A stretch of 64,000 nucleotides of DNA, from contig CALLJK010000016.1 of the NCBI GenBank assembly GCA_938091745.1, forward strand, positions 1 to 64,000, in the 5' to 3' direction. The notes beneath the pieces are model-generated. The model was not told the DNA's origin and did no database searches. It saw only the letters and a program-made list of their open reading frames with translations. Numbering within the stretch: position 1 is the first letter of the stretch; each line of letters begins with the position of its first letter. This document shows positions 53,346-62,223 of this stretch, in pieces. The translations under genes and the position numbers were made by a program. The stretch is from Candidatus Bipolaricaulota bacterium (lineage in GTDB: Bacteria; Bipolaricaulota; Bipolaricaulia; RBG-16-55-9; DRXL01).

Positions 53346-54023
53346 CTATTTCTTTTCGGGCTTCGCTGGAGCAGCAGGAGTGGGAGCTGCCTCTTCTGCT
53401 GCGGGAGCAGCGCCCTCGGTTGGCACCGCACCTTCAACACCAGGGACCGCGGCCGCAACAGCGACCTCCTCCTTGCGCGGCGCCACGATCGTCACAATCG
53501 TCGCCTCCCCTGGCGTCAGTATCTGCACACCTTCAAGCTTCAATTCGTTGACATGCACTGCTTGCCCAATACCCAGATGGCTCACATCGATCTCAATGAT
53601 CTCCGGGATGGCATTCATGGGCCCTCGGACTGTGACGACGTCACGCAGGAGCTGGAGCACCCCGCCCTCCTTGCGCCCCTTCGCTTCCCCGCGCAGCCGC
53701 ACTGGGACTTCTATTGTGACCGGCTGGTCCGGTGCAGGATGATAGAGATCAATGTGAATGACACGATCCGTCAGTAGATCACGCTGGATCTCTTTAATGA
53801 ACGCCGGGAGCTTTTTGCCGTCTAACTCTACGGTGATGCGAGAGCTTCGGGTGATGCGGGAGAGCAACGCCTCGAGCTCCCTCGCACTCACCATGATATG
53901 CTGATGAACTTCGTGCCCATAGAGCACGCCGGGGATAAACCCTGTGCGTCTGAGCGCCCGGGGATTGGGCTTGGGTCCACGGGGCATTGCTTTTATGGTG
54001 TACTCCATAAGAATCTCCTCCAT
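53346..54023 (-). CDS. rplY: Ribosomal protein L25 (TL5/CTC family)
   Basis: 225 residues. The L25 domain (RTGFIPGVLYGHE, KLPAFIKEIQRDLL) binds 5S rRNA; the C-terminal TL5 beta domain (about 95-180) follows. The last 45 residues are an alanine/proline/glutamate-rich tail, longer than usual. The start may be the second ATG at 54008 (MEYTIKAMPRG). Gene order prs-rplY-pth is widely conserved. Confidence 0.93.
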   Translation of the reverse strand: MEEILMEYTIKAMPRGPKPNPRALRRTGFIPGVLYGHEVHQHIMVSARELEALLSRITRSSRITVELDGKKLPAFIKEIQRDLLTDRVIHIDLYHPAPDQPVTIEVPVRLRGEAKGRKEGGVLQLLRDVVTVRGPMNAIPEIIEIDVSHLGIGQAVHVNELKLEGVQILTPGEATIVTIVAPRKEEVAVAAAVPGVEGAVPTEGAAPAAEEAAPTPAAPAKPEKK

Positions 54024-54032
54024 TCTGAGTTT

Positions 54033-54968
54033 CTAATAATGTGGGAACATTTCGCTGACAGACTCTTGTGCGTGAATGCGCTTGATCGTCTCTGCAAGCA
54101 AGGCCCCAACGGAGATCGTATCGATCTTGGGGCTTGTGGGCGGGGGAATCGTGTTCGTGACGACGATCTTCTTCACTGGTGAAGCCTCTAATTTTCGGAC
54201 GGCATCACCGGCGAAGACCCCATGAATGAACGCCCCCACGACTTCTTGTGCGCCGCATTCTAATAATAGCTCTGTCGCTTCGATGACCGTTCCGCCGGTG
54301 GCTAAGATATCGTCGACTAAGATCGCACGCTTGCCCTTGACGTTCCCGATGACGTTGAGCGCGCGCACTTCTGTCGGGCTGATCCGGCTCTTTTCGACTA
54401 TCGCTAAGGGGAGTTCGAGGCGCTCTGCCACGGCACGGGCGCGTTTGGCTGCCCCGACATCCGGCGCAACGATCACTGTGTTCTCTAAGTTCTGATGGCG
54501 AAAGTAATCAGCTATGATTGGGTCTCCACGAAGATTATCGACGGGGATATCGAAAAAGCCCTGAATCTGTCCGGCAGGCAGATCGAGCGTGAGAACTCTG
54601 TCGGCCCCCGCGGTGACGATCATATTCGCGACGAGTTTTGCGCTGATGGGCACACGCCCGATGTGTTTTCGATCTTGACGGGCGTAGCCATAGTACGGGA
54701 TGACCGCCGTGATGCGCTCTGCCGAAGCCCGCTTGAGCGCATCGATAATCAGCAAAAGCTCCATAAGATTATCGTTTACAGGGGGACACGTTGACTGTAT
54801 GACGCAGACATCTGCGCCCCGGACGGTCTCTTTGATGTGCACGTTGATCTCGCCGTCGGGGAAGCGTCCCACCTCGGCTGCAGTGAGCTGAATCCCTAAA
54901 TGTGCGCTGATCTCTCGTGCTAACGCGGGATTGGCATTCCCCGTGATGAGCTTCAACTCGCCTTGCAC
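54033..54968 (-). CDS. prs: Ribose-phosphate pyrophosphokinase
   Basis: 311 residues from GTG (54966-54968). Class I PRPP synthase: IQSTCPPVNDNLMELL, ATP loop YGYARQDRKH, PRPP loop VDDILATGGT. Makes PRPP for nucleotides, histidine and tryptophan. A leader of about 65 bases contains a CTCTCTC/GAGAGAG hairpin ahead of the ribosome site AAGGGTGAAG. Confidence 0.96.
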   Translation of the reverse strand: MQGELKLITGNANPALAREISAHLGIQLTAAEVGRFPDGEINVHIKETVRGADVCVIQSTCPPVNDNLMELLLIIDALKRASAERITAVIPYYGYARQDRKHIGRVPISAKLVANMIVTAGADRVLTLDLPAGQIQGFFDIPVDNLRGDPIIADYFRHQNLENTVIVAPDVGAAKRARAVAERLELPLAIVEKSRISPTEVRALNVIGNVKGKRAILVDDILATGGTVIEATELLLECGAQEVVGAFIHGVFAGDAVRKLEASPVKKIVVTNTIPPPTSPKIDTISVGALLAETIKRIHAQESVSEMFPHY

Positions 54969-55037
54969 GTCTCACTTCACCCTTAGGCTCTCTCTAGTAG
55001 CTAACGAGAGAGGAGATAAGAGCTAACGGAATAAACT

Positions 55038-55066
55038 ACTATAGCAAATTCACGGTGAGCCTGCAA
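55038..55066 (-). promoter_or_regulatory. Promoter of the prs-rplY-pth operon
   Basis: TTGCAG (55061-55066), 17 bases, TATAGT (55038-55043) on the minus strand; the -35 lies in the 3' end of the HIT gene. Confidence 0.7.
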
Positions 55067-55460
55067 TCAGGCGATGGATTTCGTCCAGTGGGCGAGTGTG
55101 GGGCTTATGGATAATAGAGTGTAAAGAGCCGCCGCCGTCGCCGGGAAAGCGCGGAATGATATGAAAATGCAAGTGAGGGATGGCCTGGCCGGCGGCGCGC
55201 CCATCGTTGAACCCAATGTTGAACGCCGGAGCACCAAGCGCGTGGGCAAGGCGCGCCGTGACTTTTTGTACTGTTTGGAAGAGCTTACCGGCGAGCTCCG
55301 GGGGCAAGTCAGAGAACCGTTCGGCGTGCAGCTTGGGGATGACGAGCGTATGACCGTCGGTCATGGGGTAGATATCGAGGAACGCCAAAGTCTCCGAGTC
55401 CTCATATATTTTGTGCGCAGCGAGCTCGCCACGCACGATCTTGCAAAAGATGCAGCTCAT
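55050..55460 (-). CDS. HIT-family nucleotide hydrolase/transferase
   Basis: 136 residues. Histidine-triad motif HLHFHIIPRF and the N-terminal CIFCKIVRGELAAHKIYE zinc-type start place it in the HINT group. These hydrolyse AMP-amidates such as aminoacyl-adenylates. It lies 4 bp after tyrS, in keeping with a housekeeping role near an aminoacyl-tRNA synthetase. Confidence 0.93.
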   Translation of the reverse strand: MSCIFCKIVRGELAAHKIYEDSETLAFLDIYPMTDGHTLVIPKLHAERFSDLPPELAGKLFQTVQKVTARLAHALGAPAFNIGFNDGRAAGQAIPHLHFHIIPRFPGDGGGSLHSIIHKPHTRPLDEIHRLIAGSP

Positions 55461-55464
55461 AGTC

Positions 55465-56667
55465 CTACCCCTTGAGAGAGATCTCCGCGAACGTGTGCTT
55501 GCCTACACGTACCAACGTCCCATCTTGTACAGATACGCTCTGATTAAACTGAGTAATTCTCTCCCCATTGAGCTCGACAGCCCCCTGCTCGATGAGGCGC
55601 TTGGCCTCGGAACGGCTCTTGCAGAGCGGCGCGATCAAGTCCACGACCCAGATGGTGCCGTCGGGCTTCAGAAGCTTTTTATCGAGATAGAGCTTGGGGA
55701 CATCCGTGGGGCGCTCTTTCCGAGCAAAGACGCGCTCAAACTCTTCGAGCGCTCTATCGGCCGCTTCTTGAGAGTGATAGCGTGCGACCACAGCGTGAGC
55801 CATCTGCTGTTTTTGTTCCTTGGGATGGAGCTTTTTCAGCTCCTCCCAATCTAAGTCTGTGAGCAGCTTCACGTATTTTTCTAAAAGCGCGTCGGGGATA
55901 GACATTAATTTGCCGAACATCTCGTTGGGCGGCTCGGTGATCCCCACGTAATTGCCATAGCTCTTGCTCATCTTCTTGACACCGTCAAGACCCTCTAAGA
56001 GGGGCATGATGAAGCAGACTTGAGGCTCTTGACCGTAGCGCTCTTGTAACGCTCGGCCCACTAAGAGATTGAATCGCTGGTCAGTCCCACCTAACTCTAC
56101 ATCGGCTTCGATAGCTACTGAGTCATAGCCTTGGGCTAAGGGATAGAGAAACTCGACGATACTGATGGGATTGCCCTCGCGAAAGCGCTTGGCGAAATCG
56201 TCGCGCTCCAGCATCGCCGCGACCGTGTACTTCGACGCTAATTCTAAGAGTTTGGCAAAGTCCATCCTCTCGAGCCATTCGGAGTTATAGCGAAATTCTG
56301 TGCGATTTGGGTCCAAAATTTTGAGGGCTTGCTCTTTGTACGCTCTCATATTCGTTTCGACTTCTTCTTTGGAGAGCATCTTGCGCTGGCTGGCACGCTC
56401 GGAAGGATCGCCGATACGAGCCGTGAAATCTCCCACGATCAAGACAGCTGTGTGCCCTAGATCTTGGAAGTCGCGCAGCTTCTGCAAGACAACGCCTATC
56501 CCAATGTGAATATCAGGGCTTGTCGGATCGACGCCCAACTTCACTCTGAGTGGCTTACCGGTGCGGACTGAGCGCTCCAATTTTCTGATAAGATCGCCCT
56601 CAGGGATGATATCCACGGCGCGGCGCTTGAGAAACCGAAGCTGCTCATCGAGAGTCAGACGCTTCAT
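55465..56667 (-). CDS. tyrS: Tyrosyl-tRNA synthetase
   Basis: 400 residues from ATG 56665-56667 (MKRLTLDEQLRFL). A longer frame exists but its start is upstream of the promoter -10. Class I motifs HIGIG (the HIGH motif) and KMSKS are present, and the C-terminal S4 domain (RSEAKRLIEQGAVELNGERI) binds tRNA. It belongs to the TyrRZ long group. The promoter TTGCAG-17-TAAACT gives a transcript start within 3-4 bases of the ATG. Confidence 0.95.
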   Translation of the reverse strand: MKRLTLDEQLRFLKRRAVDIIPEGDLIRKLERSVRTGKPLRVKLGVDPTSPDIHIGIGVVLQKLRDFQDLGHTAVLIVGDFTARIGDPSERASQRKMLSKEEVETNMRAYKEQALKILDPNRTEFRYNSEWLERMDFAKLLELASKYTVAAMLERDDFAKRFREGNPISIVEFLYPLAQGYDSVAIEADVELGGTDQRFNLLVGRALQERYGQEPQVCFIMPLLEGLDGVKKMSKSYGNYVGITEPPNEMFGKLMSIPDALLEKYVKLLTDLDWEELKKLHPKEQKQQMAHAVVARYHSQEAADRALEEFERVFARKERPTDVPKLYLDKKLLKPDGTIWVVDLIAPLCKSRSEAKRLIEQGAVELNGERITQFNQSVSVQDGTLVRVGKHTFAEISLKG

Positions 56668-56677
56668 AGACGTGGCG

Positions 56678-56706
56678 AGTTTAGCGAAAGGAACAAGGTG
56701 CTGCAA
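56678..56706 (-). promoter_or_regulatory. Promoter of tyrS
   Basis: TTGCAG (56701-56706), 17 bases, TAAACT (56678-56683) on the minus strand, 10 bases before the ATG; it decides the tyrS start in favour of 56667. Confidence 0.65.
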
Positions 56707-56759
56707 CTGTTAGCATTCTTGCTATGGCAGAGCAAAGCGTGGCGGGGTGCCGAAATACA

Positions 56760-56948
56760 CTAATCCCCGCAGCCCTCTTCATATCCACACCGACAGATCT
56801 TGTGACAGCCTACTATCACCGCGAAGGGCTTCTGACAGATGGGGCAGAGAGTAGGGTCCGGTGGAGGCAGAAGTTGCGCAAGCTGTCGCACCGGCTTCTT
56901 CTTAGAACTATTTCGACCCTGACGCCCTGAGGATCGCTTCTTGGCCAT
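56760..56948 (-). CDS. Small cysteine-rich zinc-ribbon protein
   Basis: 62 residues from ATG 56946-56948 (MAKKRSSGRQGRN); a start two codons earlier would precede the predicted transcript start. A basic N-terminus is followed by CPICQ and CRCGYEEGC, two metal-binding knuckles, with an extra Cys-His pair (GCHKIC). Divergent from pepQ; a minus-strand TATAAT at 56956-56961 lies 7 bases before the ATG. Function unknown, possibly nucleic-acid binding. Confidence 0.6.
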   Translation of the reverse strand: MAKKRSSGRQGRNSSKKKPVRQLAQLLPPPDPTLCPICQKPFAVIVGCHKICRCGYEEGCGD

Positions 56949-56955
56949 TATCATT

Positions 56956-56970
56956 ATTATAGTATATAAT
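56956..56970. promoter_or_regulatory. Divergent -10 boxes of pepQ and the zinc-ribbon gene
   Basis: Minus-strand TATAAT at 56956-56961 and plus-strand TATAAT at 56965-56970 serve two start codons 7 and 8 bases away. Both transcripts would be nearly leaderless. No clear -35 for either. Confidence 0.5.
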
Positions 56971-56978
56971 CACCCATT

Positions 56979-58070
56979 ATGAATACTTACGCCATCCGAC
57001 TCGAACGGCTCCGCGATACCCTACGGCGCAAAAAGCTCGATGGGTTTTGTTTAGTCAACGTCGAAGGTTCCGACAGATCGAATCTCTACTATCTGACGGG
57101 GTTTTCTGGGTCGTTTGGGGTGCTCATCATCACTAAAGACCGTCAGATCTTTCTCACGGATTCTCGCTACATCACCCGCGCGAAGGAGACCGTCTTAGAC
57201 TATGAGGTGCTCGAGCTGAAAGGGCGCGTGACGACCGTTGCTCCGAGAATCAATCGATTAAAGATCAAAAATATCGCGATCAACGCCCCGACGACGAGCA
57301 CCTGGCTCTTTCACCAACTCCGTGACAGACTAAAAAAGACAAGACTTGTGCCCGTTGCGGGCCTGGTCGAGACGCTGCGCGTTATAAAAGACGACTCTGA
57401 GATTCAAGCTATCGAGCGAGCGATCCAGCTGACAGATAAAGCTTTTGAATTTATTTTAGGCAAGGTAAAACCCGGGGTGACCGAGCGCGAACTCTCTTGG
57501 GAGATCGAAAAATATATTCGCACGCACGGGGGAGATGGGCTGGCGTTTGAGAGCATCGTGGCAACTGGAGCAACGACAGCTATGCCCCATTACGAGCCAC
57601 AAGATCGAGAAGTTCAGAAGGGCGATTTCGTGCTCTTCGATATGGGGGCGAAAGTCGATCACTATTGTGCTGATCTGACGCGCACGGTCGTCGTGGGGCG
57701 CGCCAGTGCAGAGCAGAAGAAAATCTATAAGATCGTTCTTGAAGCTCAAGAGCGCGCTATAAGAAATTTACGGGCAGGGCTGACAAGCAAACAAGCCGAC
57801 GCGCCCGCGCGGGAGACGATTGCCCAAGCCGGATATAAGAAGAACTTCGGGCACGGTACAGGACACGGCTTGGGACTCGATGTCCATGAAAGTCCCAGAC
57901 TCTCGCCCTTGGGAAAGGATAAGCTGCAAGCGGGCAACGTCGTGACAGTCGAGCCGGGGATTTATTTACCGGGCTGGGGGGGCGTGCGCATTGAAGACGT
58001 CGCCGTGGTCGAAGAGAAGGGCTGTCGCGTCTTAACTCAAGCGCCAAAGAAGAGACTAATCGAAGTGTAA
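56979..58070 (+). CDS. pepQ: M24 family Xaa-Pro dipeptidase/aminopeptidase
   Basis: 363 residues. N-terminal creatinase-like domain (about 1-125), then the pita-bread fold with metal ligands in FDMGAKVDHYCADLTRT (two Asp), GHGTGHGLGLDVHE (His), VTVEPGIY (Glu) and VRIEDVAVV (Glu). Cleaves X-Pro bonds in the cytoplasm. Its 3' end overlaps the convergent photolyase gene by 15 bp. Confidence 0.94.
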   Translation: MNTYAIRLERLRDTLRRKKLDGFCLVNVEGSDRSNLYYLTGFSGSFGVLIITKDRQIFLTDSRYITRAKETVLDYEVLELKGRVTTVAPRINRLKIKNIAINAPTTSTWLFHQLRDRLKKTRLVPVAGLVETLRVIKDDSEIQAIERAIQLTDKAFEFILGKVKPGVTERELSWEIEKYIRTHGGDGLAFESIVATGATTAMPHYEPQDREVQKGDFVLFDMGAKVDHYCADLTRTVVVGRASAEQKKIYKIVLEAQERAIRNLRAGLTSKQADAPARETIAQAGYKKNFGHGTGHGLGLDVHESPRLSPLGKDKLQAGNVVTVEPGIYLPGWGGVRIEDVAVVEEKGCRVLTQAPKKRLIEV

Positions 58071-59399
58071 GACGCGTTGCTCTACTGTGCCGTATTTTCT
58101 CTGGAAGCCCTCTGGAGTCATCGCGCGCACTTTGCCGAAGATCAAGCGCTCCGGAAAGGGGCGATCATGGAGGCCCAAGCACCAGCCGACTCCGGCGTAA
58201 CTGTTCGGATCGCGCCCGTCCAAAGCGTACTTGTTGTTGAGATATAAGCCGATGCGGAGTGCTTCCTCCGGCCGAGCTGTCCAGACTAAAAGCCGCTTTC
58301 CCCAGTACATTCGCAAGTAGTTATGCATCCGGCCCGTCTGCGCCAAGGCAGACTGGGCAGCGTTCCAGATTGGATCGTCTGTTCGCGCTGATTCTAGCTC
58401 TTCCAAAGTATAGATAGCAGGACGTGGGTCGGCCACATGGGCCTGAAGCGTCTCCCGTGCCCAGCGAGGAAGCCCTTCCCAACGGTCATAGTCGGGATTG
58501 TACCAGACGAAATTGAGCGCTAGTTCGCGCCGAACGATCAACTCCTCGAGGAACGCATCCGCCTCAGGCCCGCCAACACGGGAGACTTCCAGGGCGATCT
58601 CCACTGGGGAGATCTGACCAAAGTGAAGATACGGGCTGAGTCCCGAGGTGACATCGTGGCGGGGGTCGCTGCGAAGATCACTATACCGAGGAAGACTCTT
58701 CTCCAGAAAGCGTTGGAGCCGCTGCCGTGCTGCGCTCGTTCCAGCAGGGAAGGAGACGGGTTTCACTGTCTGGTCTACTTCTAATAGCGAAAGAAGTCTC
58801 TCTGTGTCGGTCGGGTCCAGGGTGGGCTTGCTGAAGTTGGCCCGGATTCGAGGTGCTCGTTCCTGAAGAGGCTTGAGGAAGCGAGAGAGCATGGGCTGAA
58901 TACGACGGCGCAAGACAGCTGCGCTCACCGCCGGGCGCGTATAAGCAATCTCTATTGGTACCACACAGTCCCCTTCTACTTCGACAACGAGACAAGGAGC
59001 ACGCTCTGCTAAGGAGTGCCGCCACGCCCGCTGATGCCGTAGATACCCGCGGTCGGTCACTACGGCAGCAGCGTTCCGAGCCAAGTCTAGGGCCAAATCT
59101 GGCGGATGCCCCAGCTGCAGAACAAAGCCGATCCCGCGCTCCTGAAGGGCTTGTGCCGTCTCGCGAAGCCCTTCGAGCATCCAGGCATAATGGCGCAAGG
59201 TGGCCTCAGGATAGTGTGGGGTGAGGCCAAAACAGACAAGCAAGGGCAGTCTTTGCTCGTCCGCTAGGTCTACAGCAAACTCCAGCGCTGGGTTCCAGAA
59301 GGCTCTTTGGGAAGCTTGCATCCAGTAGAGGACGTACTGCCCGCTTGTGAGAGGCTGGCTATTGAGAGGGTGAATGCGTTCCGGTTCTATTCGTGTCAT
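58056..59399 (-). CDS. phr: Deoxyribodipyrimidine photolyase, class II-like
   Basis: 447 residues. Photolyase N-terminal domain starts YVLYWMQASQRAFWNPALEFA in part (QASQRAFWNPA); the FAD-binding C-terminal region has SPYLHFGQISP, ELIVRRELALNFV and TGRMHNYLRMYWGKRLL, class II hallmarks. It repairs UV-induced cyclobutane dimers using light. It is the last gene of a UV-damage operon and its ATG overlaps the uvsE stop. The region 58-62 kb looks more GC-rich than its surroundings, so the module may have been transferred. Confidence 0.92.
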   Translation of the reverse strand: MTRIEPERIHPLNSQPLTSGQYVLYWMQASQRAFWNPALEFAVDLADEQRLPLLVCFGLTPHYPEATLRHYAWMLEGLRETAQALQERGIGFVLQLGHPPDLALDLARNAAAVVTDRGYLRHQRAWRHSLAERAPCLVVEVEGDCVVPIEIAYTRPAVSAAVLRRRIQPMLSRFLKPLQERAPRIRANFSKPTLDPTDTERLLSLLEVDQTVKPVSFPAGTSAARQRLQRFLEKSLPRYSDLRSDPRHDVTSGLSPYLHFGQISPVEIALEVSRVGGPEADAFLEELIVRRELALNFVWYNPDYDRWEGLPRWARETLQAHVADPRPAIYTLEELESARTDDPIWNAAQSALAQTGRMHNYLRMYWGKRLLVWTARPEEALRIGLYLNNKYALDGRDPNSYAGVGWCLGLHDRPFPERLIFGKVRAMTPEGFQRKYGTVEQRVLHFD

Positions 59400-60292
59400 A
59401 GGACTCCTTCAAGTGCCAAAGCCTGGACTATTTCTAGTGCTTGGAGTGCGCTGCGCTCCTTGTCTTTGACCTCCAGCATCAGGTCAAAGTCATGAGGGCG
59501 GCTCTCCTCCAGGAACCGGCGGAAGTGGGCCTCGTCCAGCGCATAGGCGTGGCTCCCTGGACGACCCCCAGCTAGGGGGGAGGAGTAGTCTACCATCAAG
59601 GGGCCATCTTTAGGCCCCCAAGTCGCGGCTGCCGCCGCCAGCGCCTCTGGCAGTGTCCGCCCGTCCGGAGATATCTCCCAATGAAAGACGTCCAACAAGA
59701 CAGGCAGGCCCGTTTCTTGGCTCACGGTCAGACAGTCGTCCAAGTTGAAGAGCCGCTCATCGTTCTCTACCACCAGCCGAGTCCGCACCGCTGGGTCTAG
59801 TCGCTTCACTTCCCTGATGAAGCGCGCCAGCGCTGCTCGTTTATCCCCGTAGAGGCCGCCAATGTGAATCTGAATCTTCGCCGTCTGATCCAAGCCCAGA
59901 AGATCGAGGACGCGAGCATGGTAAGTTAAGTCTCTGCGGGCAGCTGCCACGACTTCCGGGCGGGGTGAGTTGAGCAGGGTATACTGACCTGGATGCATGG
60001 AGATGCGCATCCCGGTGGCGCGGATGAACTCGCCGATGCGCGCAAAGTCTTGAGCGAAGACCTGATCCCAAGGGAATTCGTTAGCCGGATGAGAAGCTAA
60101 TGGAATCAGGTCTGAGGTGATGCGGAAGAAGAGAAGGCCCTTGTCGGCGTTCCAGCGCAGGATGCGCTCCAGACAAGCGAGGTTTCCGGCGACCGTCTCC
60201 TGGAGGCGCTCCCAAGAGAGATTGGCCAGCCGGAAGGTCCGGCTGGGGCGGCAGTCGAGAGAGAGATTGATGCAAGGGTAGCCGATGCGCAC
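59396..60292 (-). CDS. uvsE: UV DNA damage endonuclease
   Basis: 298 residues, TIM barrel. RIGYPCINLSL at the start, then MHPGQYTLLNSP, IHIGGLYGDK, VVENDERLF, DVFHWE and EVKDKE supply the His, Asp and Glu ligands of the three-metal site. It nicks 5' of UV photoproducts and abasic sites, giving a light-independent partner to the photolyase downstream. It directly abuts the DUF523 gene. Confidence 0.95.
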   Translation of the reverse strand: MRIGYPCINLSLDCRPSRTFRLANLSWERLQETVAGNLACLERILRWNADKGLLFFRITSDLIPLASHPANEFPWDQVFAQDFARIGEFIRATGMRISMHPGQYTLLNSPRPEVVAAARRDLTYHARVLDLLGLDQTAKIQIHIGGLYGDKRAALARFIREVKRLDPAVRTRLVVENDERLFNLDDCLTVSQETGLPVLLDVFHWEISPDGRTLPEALAAAAATWGPKDGPLMVDYSSPLAGGRPGSHAYALDEAHFRRFLEESRPHDFDLMLEVKDKERSALQALEIVQALALEGVL

Positions 60293-61249
60293 TCAATCCC
60301 CTCCCTTCCCGGAATCGCTGAGGGAGACCAGCGCCTCTGGGAACGGCGAGAAGAAAGTCTGCACGGAGAGGTACGGCTCCCCAAAGCGGAGAATCCAAGC
60401 CCGCAGCACTCCTACTGGCGTGCTCAGCGGTTGTCGTCCCTCTCGGTAGGCAGTCAGCAAATCCAGAAAGTACCCTTTCTCCGTCGGGGTGAGGCAGTCA
60501 GAGAGGTAGCCCATGGCGTGCATGAGGACGTTGACCACGGCGGGGCGACGAGGCGGACGAATCAGCGCTGCCCGAAATCCGGCAGCGTATTCCGCCGCGA
60601 TTTCACCAAAGGGCTTGTGCTGGGGGTTGGCGACGACCTGGCCCAGTTCTCGCAGGCGGGTCTGGTTATAAGCCATTAGCAAGAATTTGTGACGGGTGTG
60701 GAAGTCGACTAGTGCCTTCATCTGGCCTGATTCCACCACCTCTCGCAGCCGGGCCAGCGCGAAAACAGCAGTGAGAAAGTGCTCCCGAATGGCCCGGTTA
60801 GTCAGTCGGCCCTCGTCTTCCACGGGGAGGTCAGGGAAGCGGGAGAGGACCGCTCTGCCGAACATTCCTGGTCCGGCTCCCACTGATGGCGCCTTCTCCG
60901 GCGCCGCGTAGATTTTGGCGTCTTTGATCCCGCATGACGGAGAACGATTTTTGAGGATGAAACCGTCCACCGGCGGGAGTGAGTCTAGAAAGGATGTAGC
61001 GAAGGCCTGCATGGCTTCTGTCAAGTCCCGGCCGGTGTCAGGCTGGAGGAGACGGGGTTTGCCGCCGATGCGGACCAGTCGGACTGGTGAACGGGGCGCA
61101 CCCAAGCCTAGTTCCAGCTCTGGGCAGACAGTGATGAACTCTACAAACTCCCGGAGGGAATCCACTACCGAGTCAGGGATGACGCTGCCGTCGTAGCGGC
61201 AGTGGTCAAACCCCAGACATTTGCTAATGACGATACGAGGTTTAGGCAT
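60293..61249 (-). CDS. DUF523 + DUF1722 (YbgA-type) protein
   Basis: 318 residues from ATG 61247-61249 (MPKPRIVISKCLG). DUF523 (about 1-155) has two cysteine sites, SKCLGFDHCRYDG and KNRSPSCGI, plausible for an Fe-S cluster. DUF1722 (about 185-300) includes FHTRHKFLLMAYN. YbgA-like proteins usually neighbour photolyase genes and are linked to light or UV response, but their reaction is not established. Abuts uvsE. Confidence 0.9.
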   Translation of the reverse strand: MPKPRIVISKCLGFDHCRYDGSVIPDSVVDSLREFVEFITVCPELELGLGAPRSPVRLVRIGGKPRLLQPDTGRDLTEAMQAFATSFLDSLPPVDGFILKNRSPSCGIKDAKIYAAPEKAPSVGAGPGMFGRAVLSRFPDLPVEDEGRLTNRAIREHFLTAVFALARLREVVESGQMKALVDFHTRHKFLLMAYNQTRLRELGQVVANPQHKPFGEIAAEYAAGFRAALIRPPRRPAVVNVLMHAMGYLSDCLTPTEKGYFLDLLTAYREGRQPLSTPVGVLRAWILRFGEPYLSVQTFFSPFPEALVSLSDSGKGGD

Positions 61250-61279
61250 AAGATACCTTTCCGCGGTCACCATCGGGAG

Positions 61280-61909
61280 TCACAAATCTAAGATTCCCTC
61301 ACAGCCCTCCTCCCAGGCCTGCAGGATCGTCTGGGCGACTTGCTGAGGCGAGAGGGCGTTTGCAGGGATGCGGAAGGGAACCTTGTTCCAAAGAGGGGTC
61401 CTCACTGCTTGAGGCCGGACGACCGTGAGTGGGCGACGTGTCTCTTTCCGGATGACCTCGGCCAGTGCTTCCAGGCCGGCTTTGGCTGCGGCATACGCGC
61501 CCAGACCTGGGAGGCGCAGCCGTTCATGCTGAGCACCCAGCAGAAATAGATGGGCTCTTGGGGACAGATATGGCATAGCTGCTTGTGTGGCCAAGTAGAC
61601 CCCAGTCAGGTTAGCGTCCAGAATCCGTCGCCAATCCTCTAGGCTCATCTCAGCGACCTTCGTCGAGAGAATGTCGCCGACAGCGTAGAGAAACACATCG
61701 AAAGGAGCAGCTTCTTCGGCAGCCCGCTCTACTGCTGCAGCAACTTCCTCCGGCTTAGTTACATCGCTCGTGACGACATGGGGAGTCACCGCCTCTAGCC
61801 CCTGCCAACTACGAGCCACGGCTACAACAGTATGGCCCTTTGTCACGAAGATTTCTGCTAATGCACGGCCGATGCCGCCGGCAGCACCCCAGATGAGCAC
61901 ATTGGCCAT
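61280..61909 (-). CDS. Short-chain dehydrogenase/reductase
   Basis: 209 residues. Nucleotide-binding WGAAGGIGRALAE (GxxxGxG) and the active-site YAAAKAG (Tyr and Lys) are intact. SDRs of this kind commonly sit in phr-ybgA light-response operons, where substrate is unknown. It leads this operon on the minus strand, with the DUF523 gene 30 bp downstream. Confidence 0.88.
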   Translation of the reverse strand: MANVLIWGAAGGIGRALAEIFVTKGHTVVAVARSWQGLEAVTPHVVTSDVTKPEEVAAAVERAAEEAAPFDVFLYAVGDILSTKVAEMSLEDWRRILDANLTGVYLATQAAMPYLSPRAHLFLLGAQHERLRLPGLGAYAAAKAGLEALAEVIRKETRRPLTVVRPQAVRTPLWNKVPFRIPANALSPQQVAQTILQAWEEGCEGILDL

Positions 61910-61931
61910 AAACTAAACCTCCTGATAAAGC

Positions 61932-62213
61932 TCAGCTACCACGAACTTCTTTTTTCGTCTTCTTAAAGAACTCTTGCACTTTCTCTTTTGGGACGTCGAG
62001 CCGCTGGGCAAGCTTTTCTATCTCTTCGGGAGAGACGTCCTCATCAAGCCATTGCTCTAATTTTGCTAAATCGACGCGCCAGCGGCCCTCGATCTTCTCC
62101 GCGGGCAGTTCTCCAGACTCCATCATCTCGTAGATTTTTTCTATGGGAATCCCCAGATACTGCGAGACCTGCCAGGGGCGCAGAAAGCCTCCGACGCTCT
62201 TGTCTGCGGGCAT
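61932..62213 (-). CDS. Small helix-turn-helix (excisionase/MerR-like) protein
   Basis: 93 residues. A winged-helix DNA-binding domain (FLRPWQVSQYLGIPIEKIYE, in part LRPWQVSQYLGIP; then GRWRVDLAKLEQWL) is followed by a charged helical tail. It could regulate the UV operon 22 bp downstream, as MerR-type LitR proteins do in similar operons, but it lacks the B12 domain. It lies 10 bp after hutU, so may instead be co-transcribed with it. Confidence 0.75.
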   Translation of the reverse strand: MPADKSVGGFLRPWQVSQYLGIPIEKIYEMMESGELPAEKIEGRWRVDLAKLEQWLDEDVSPEEIEKLAQRLDVPKEKVQEFFKKTKKEVRGS

Positions 62214-62223
62214 AAATCTCCTC

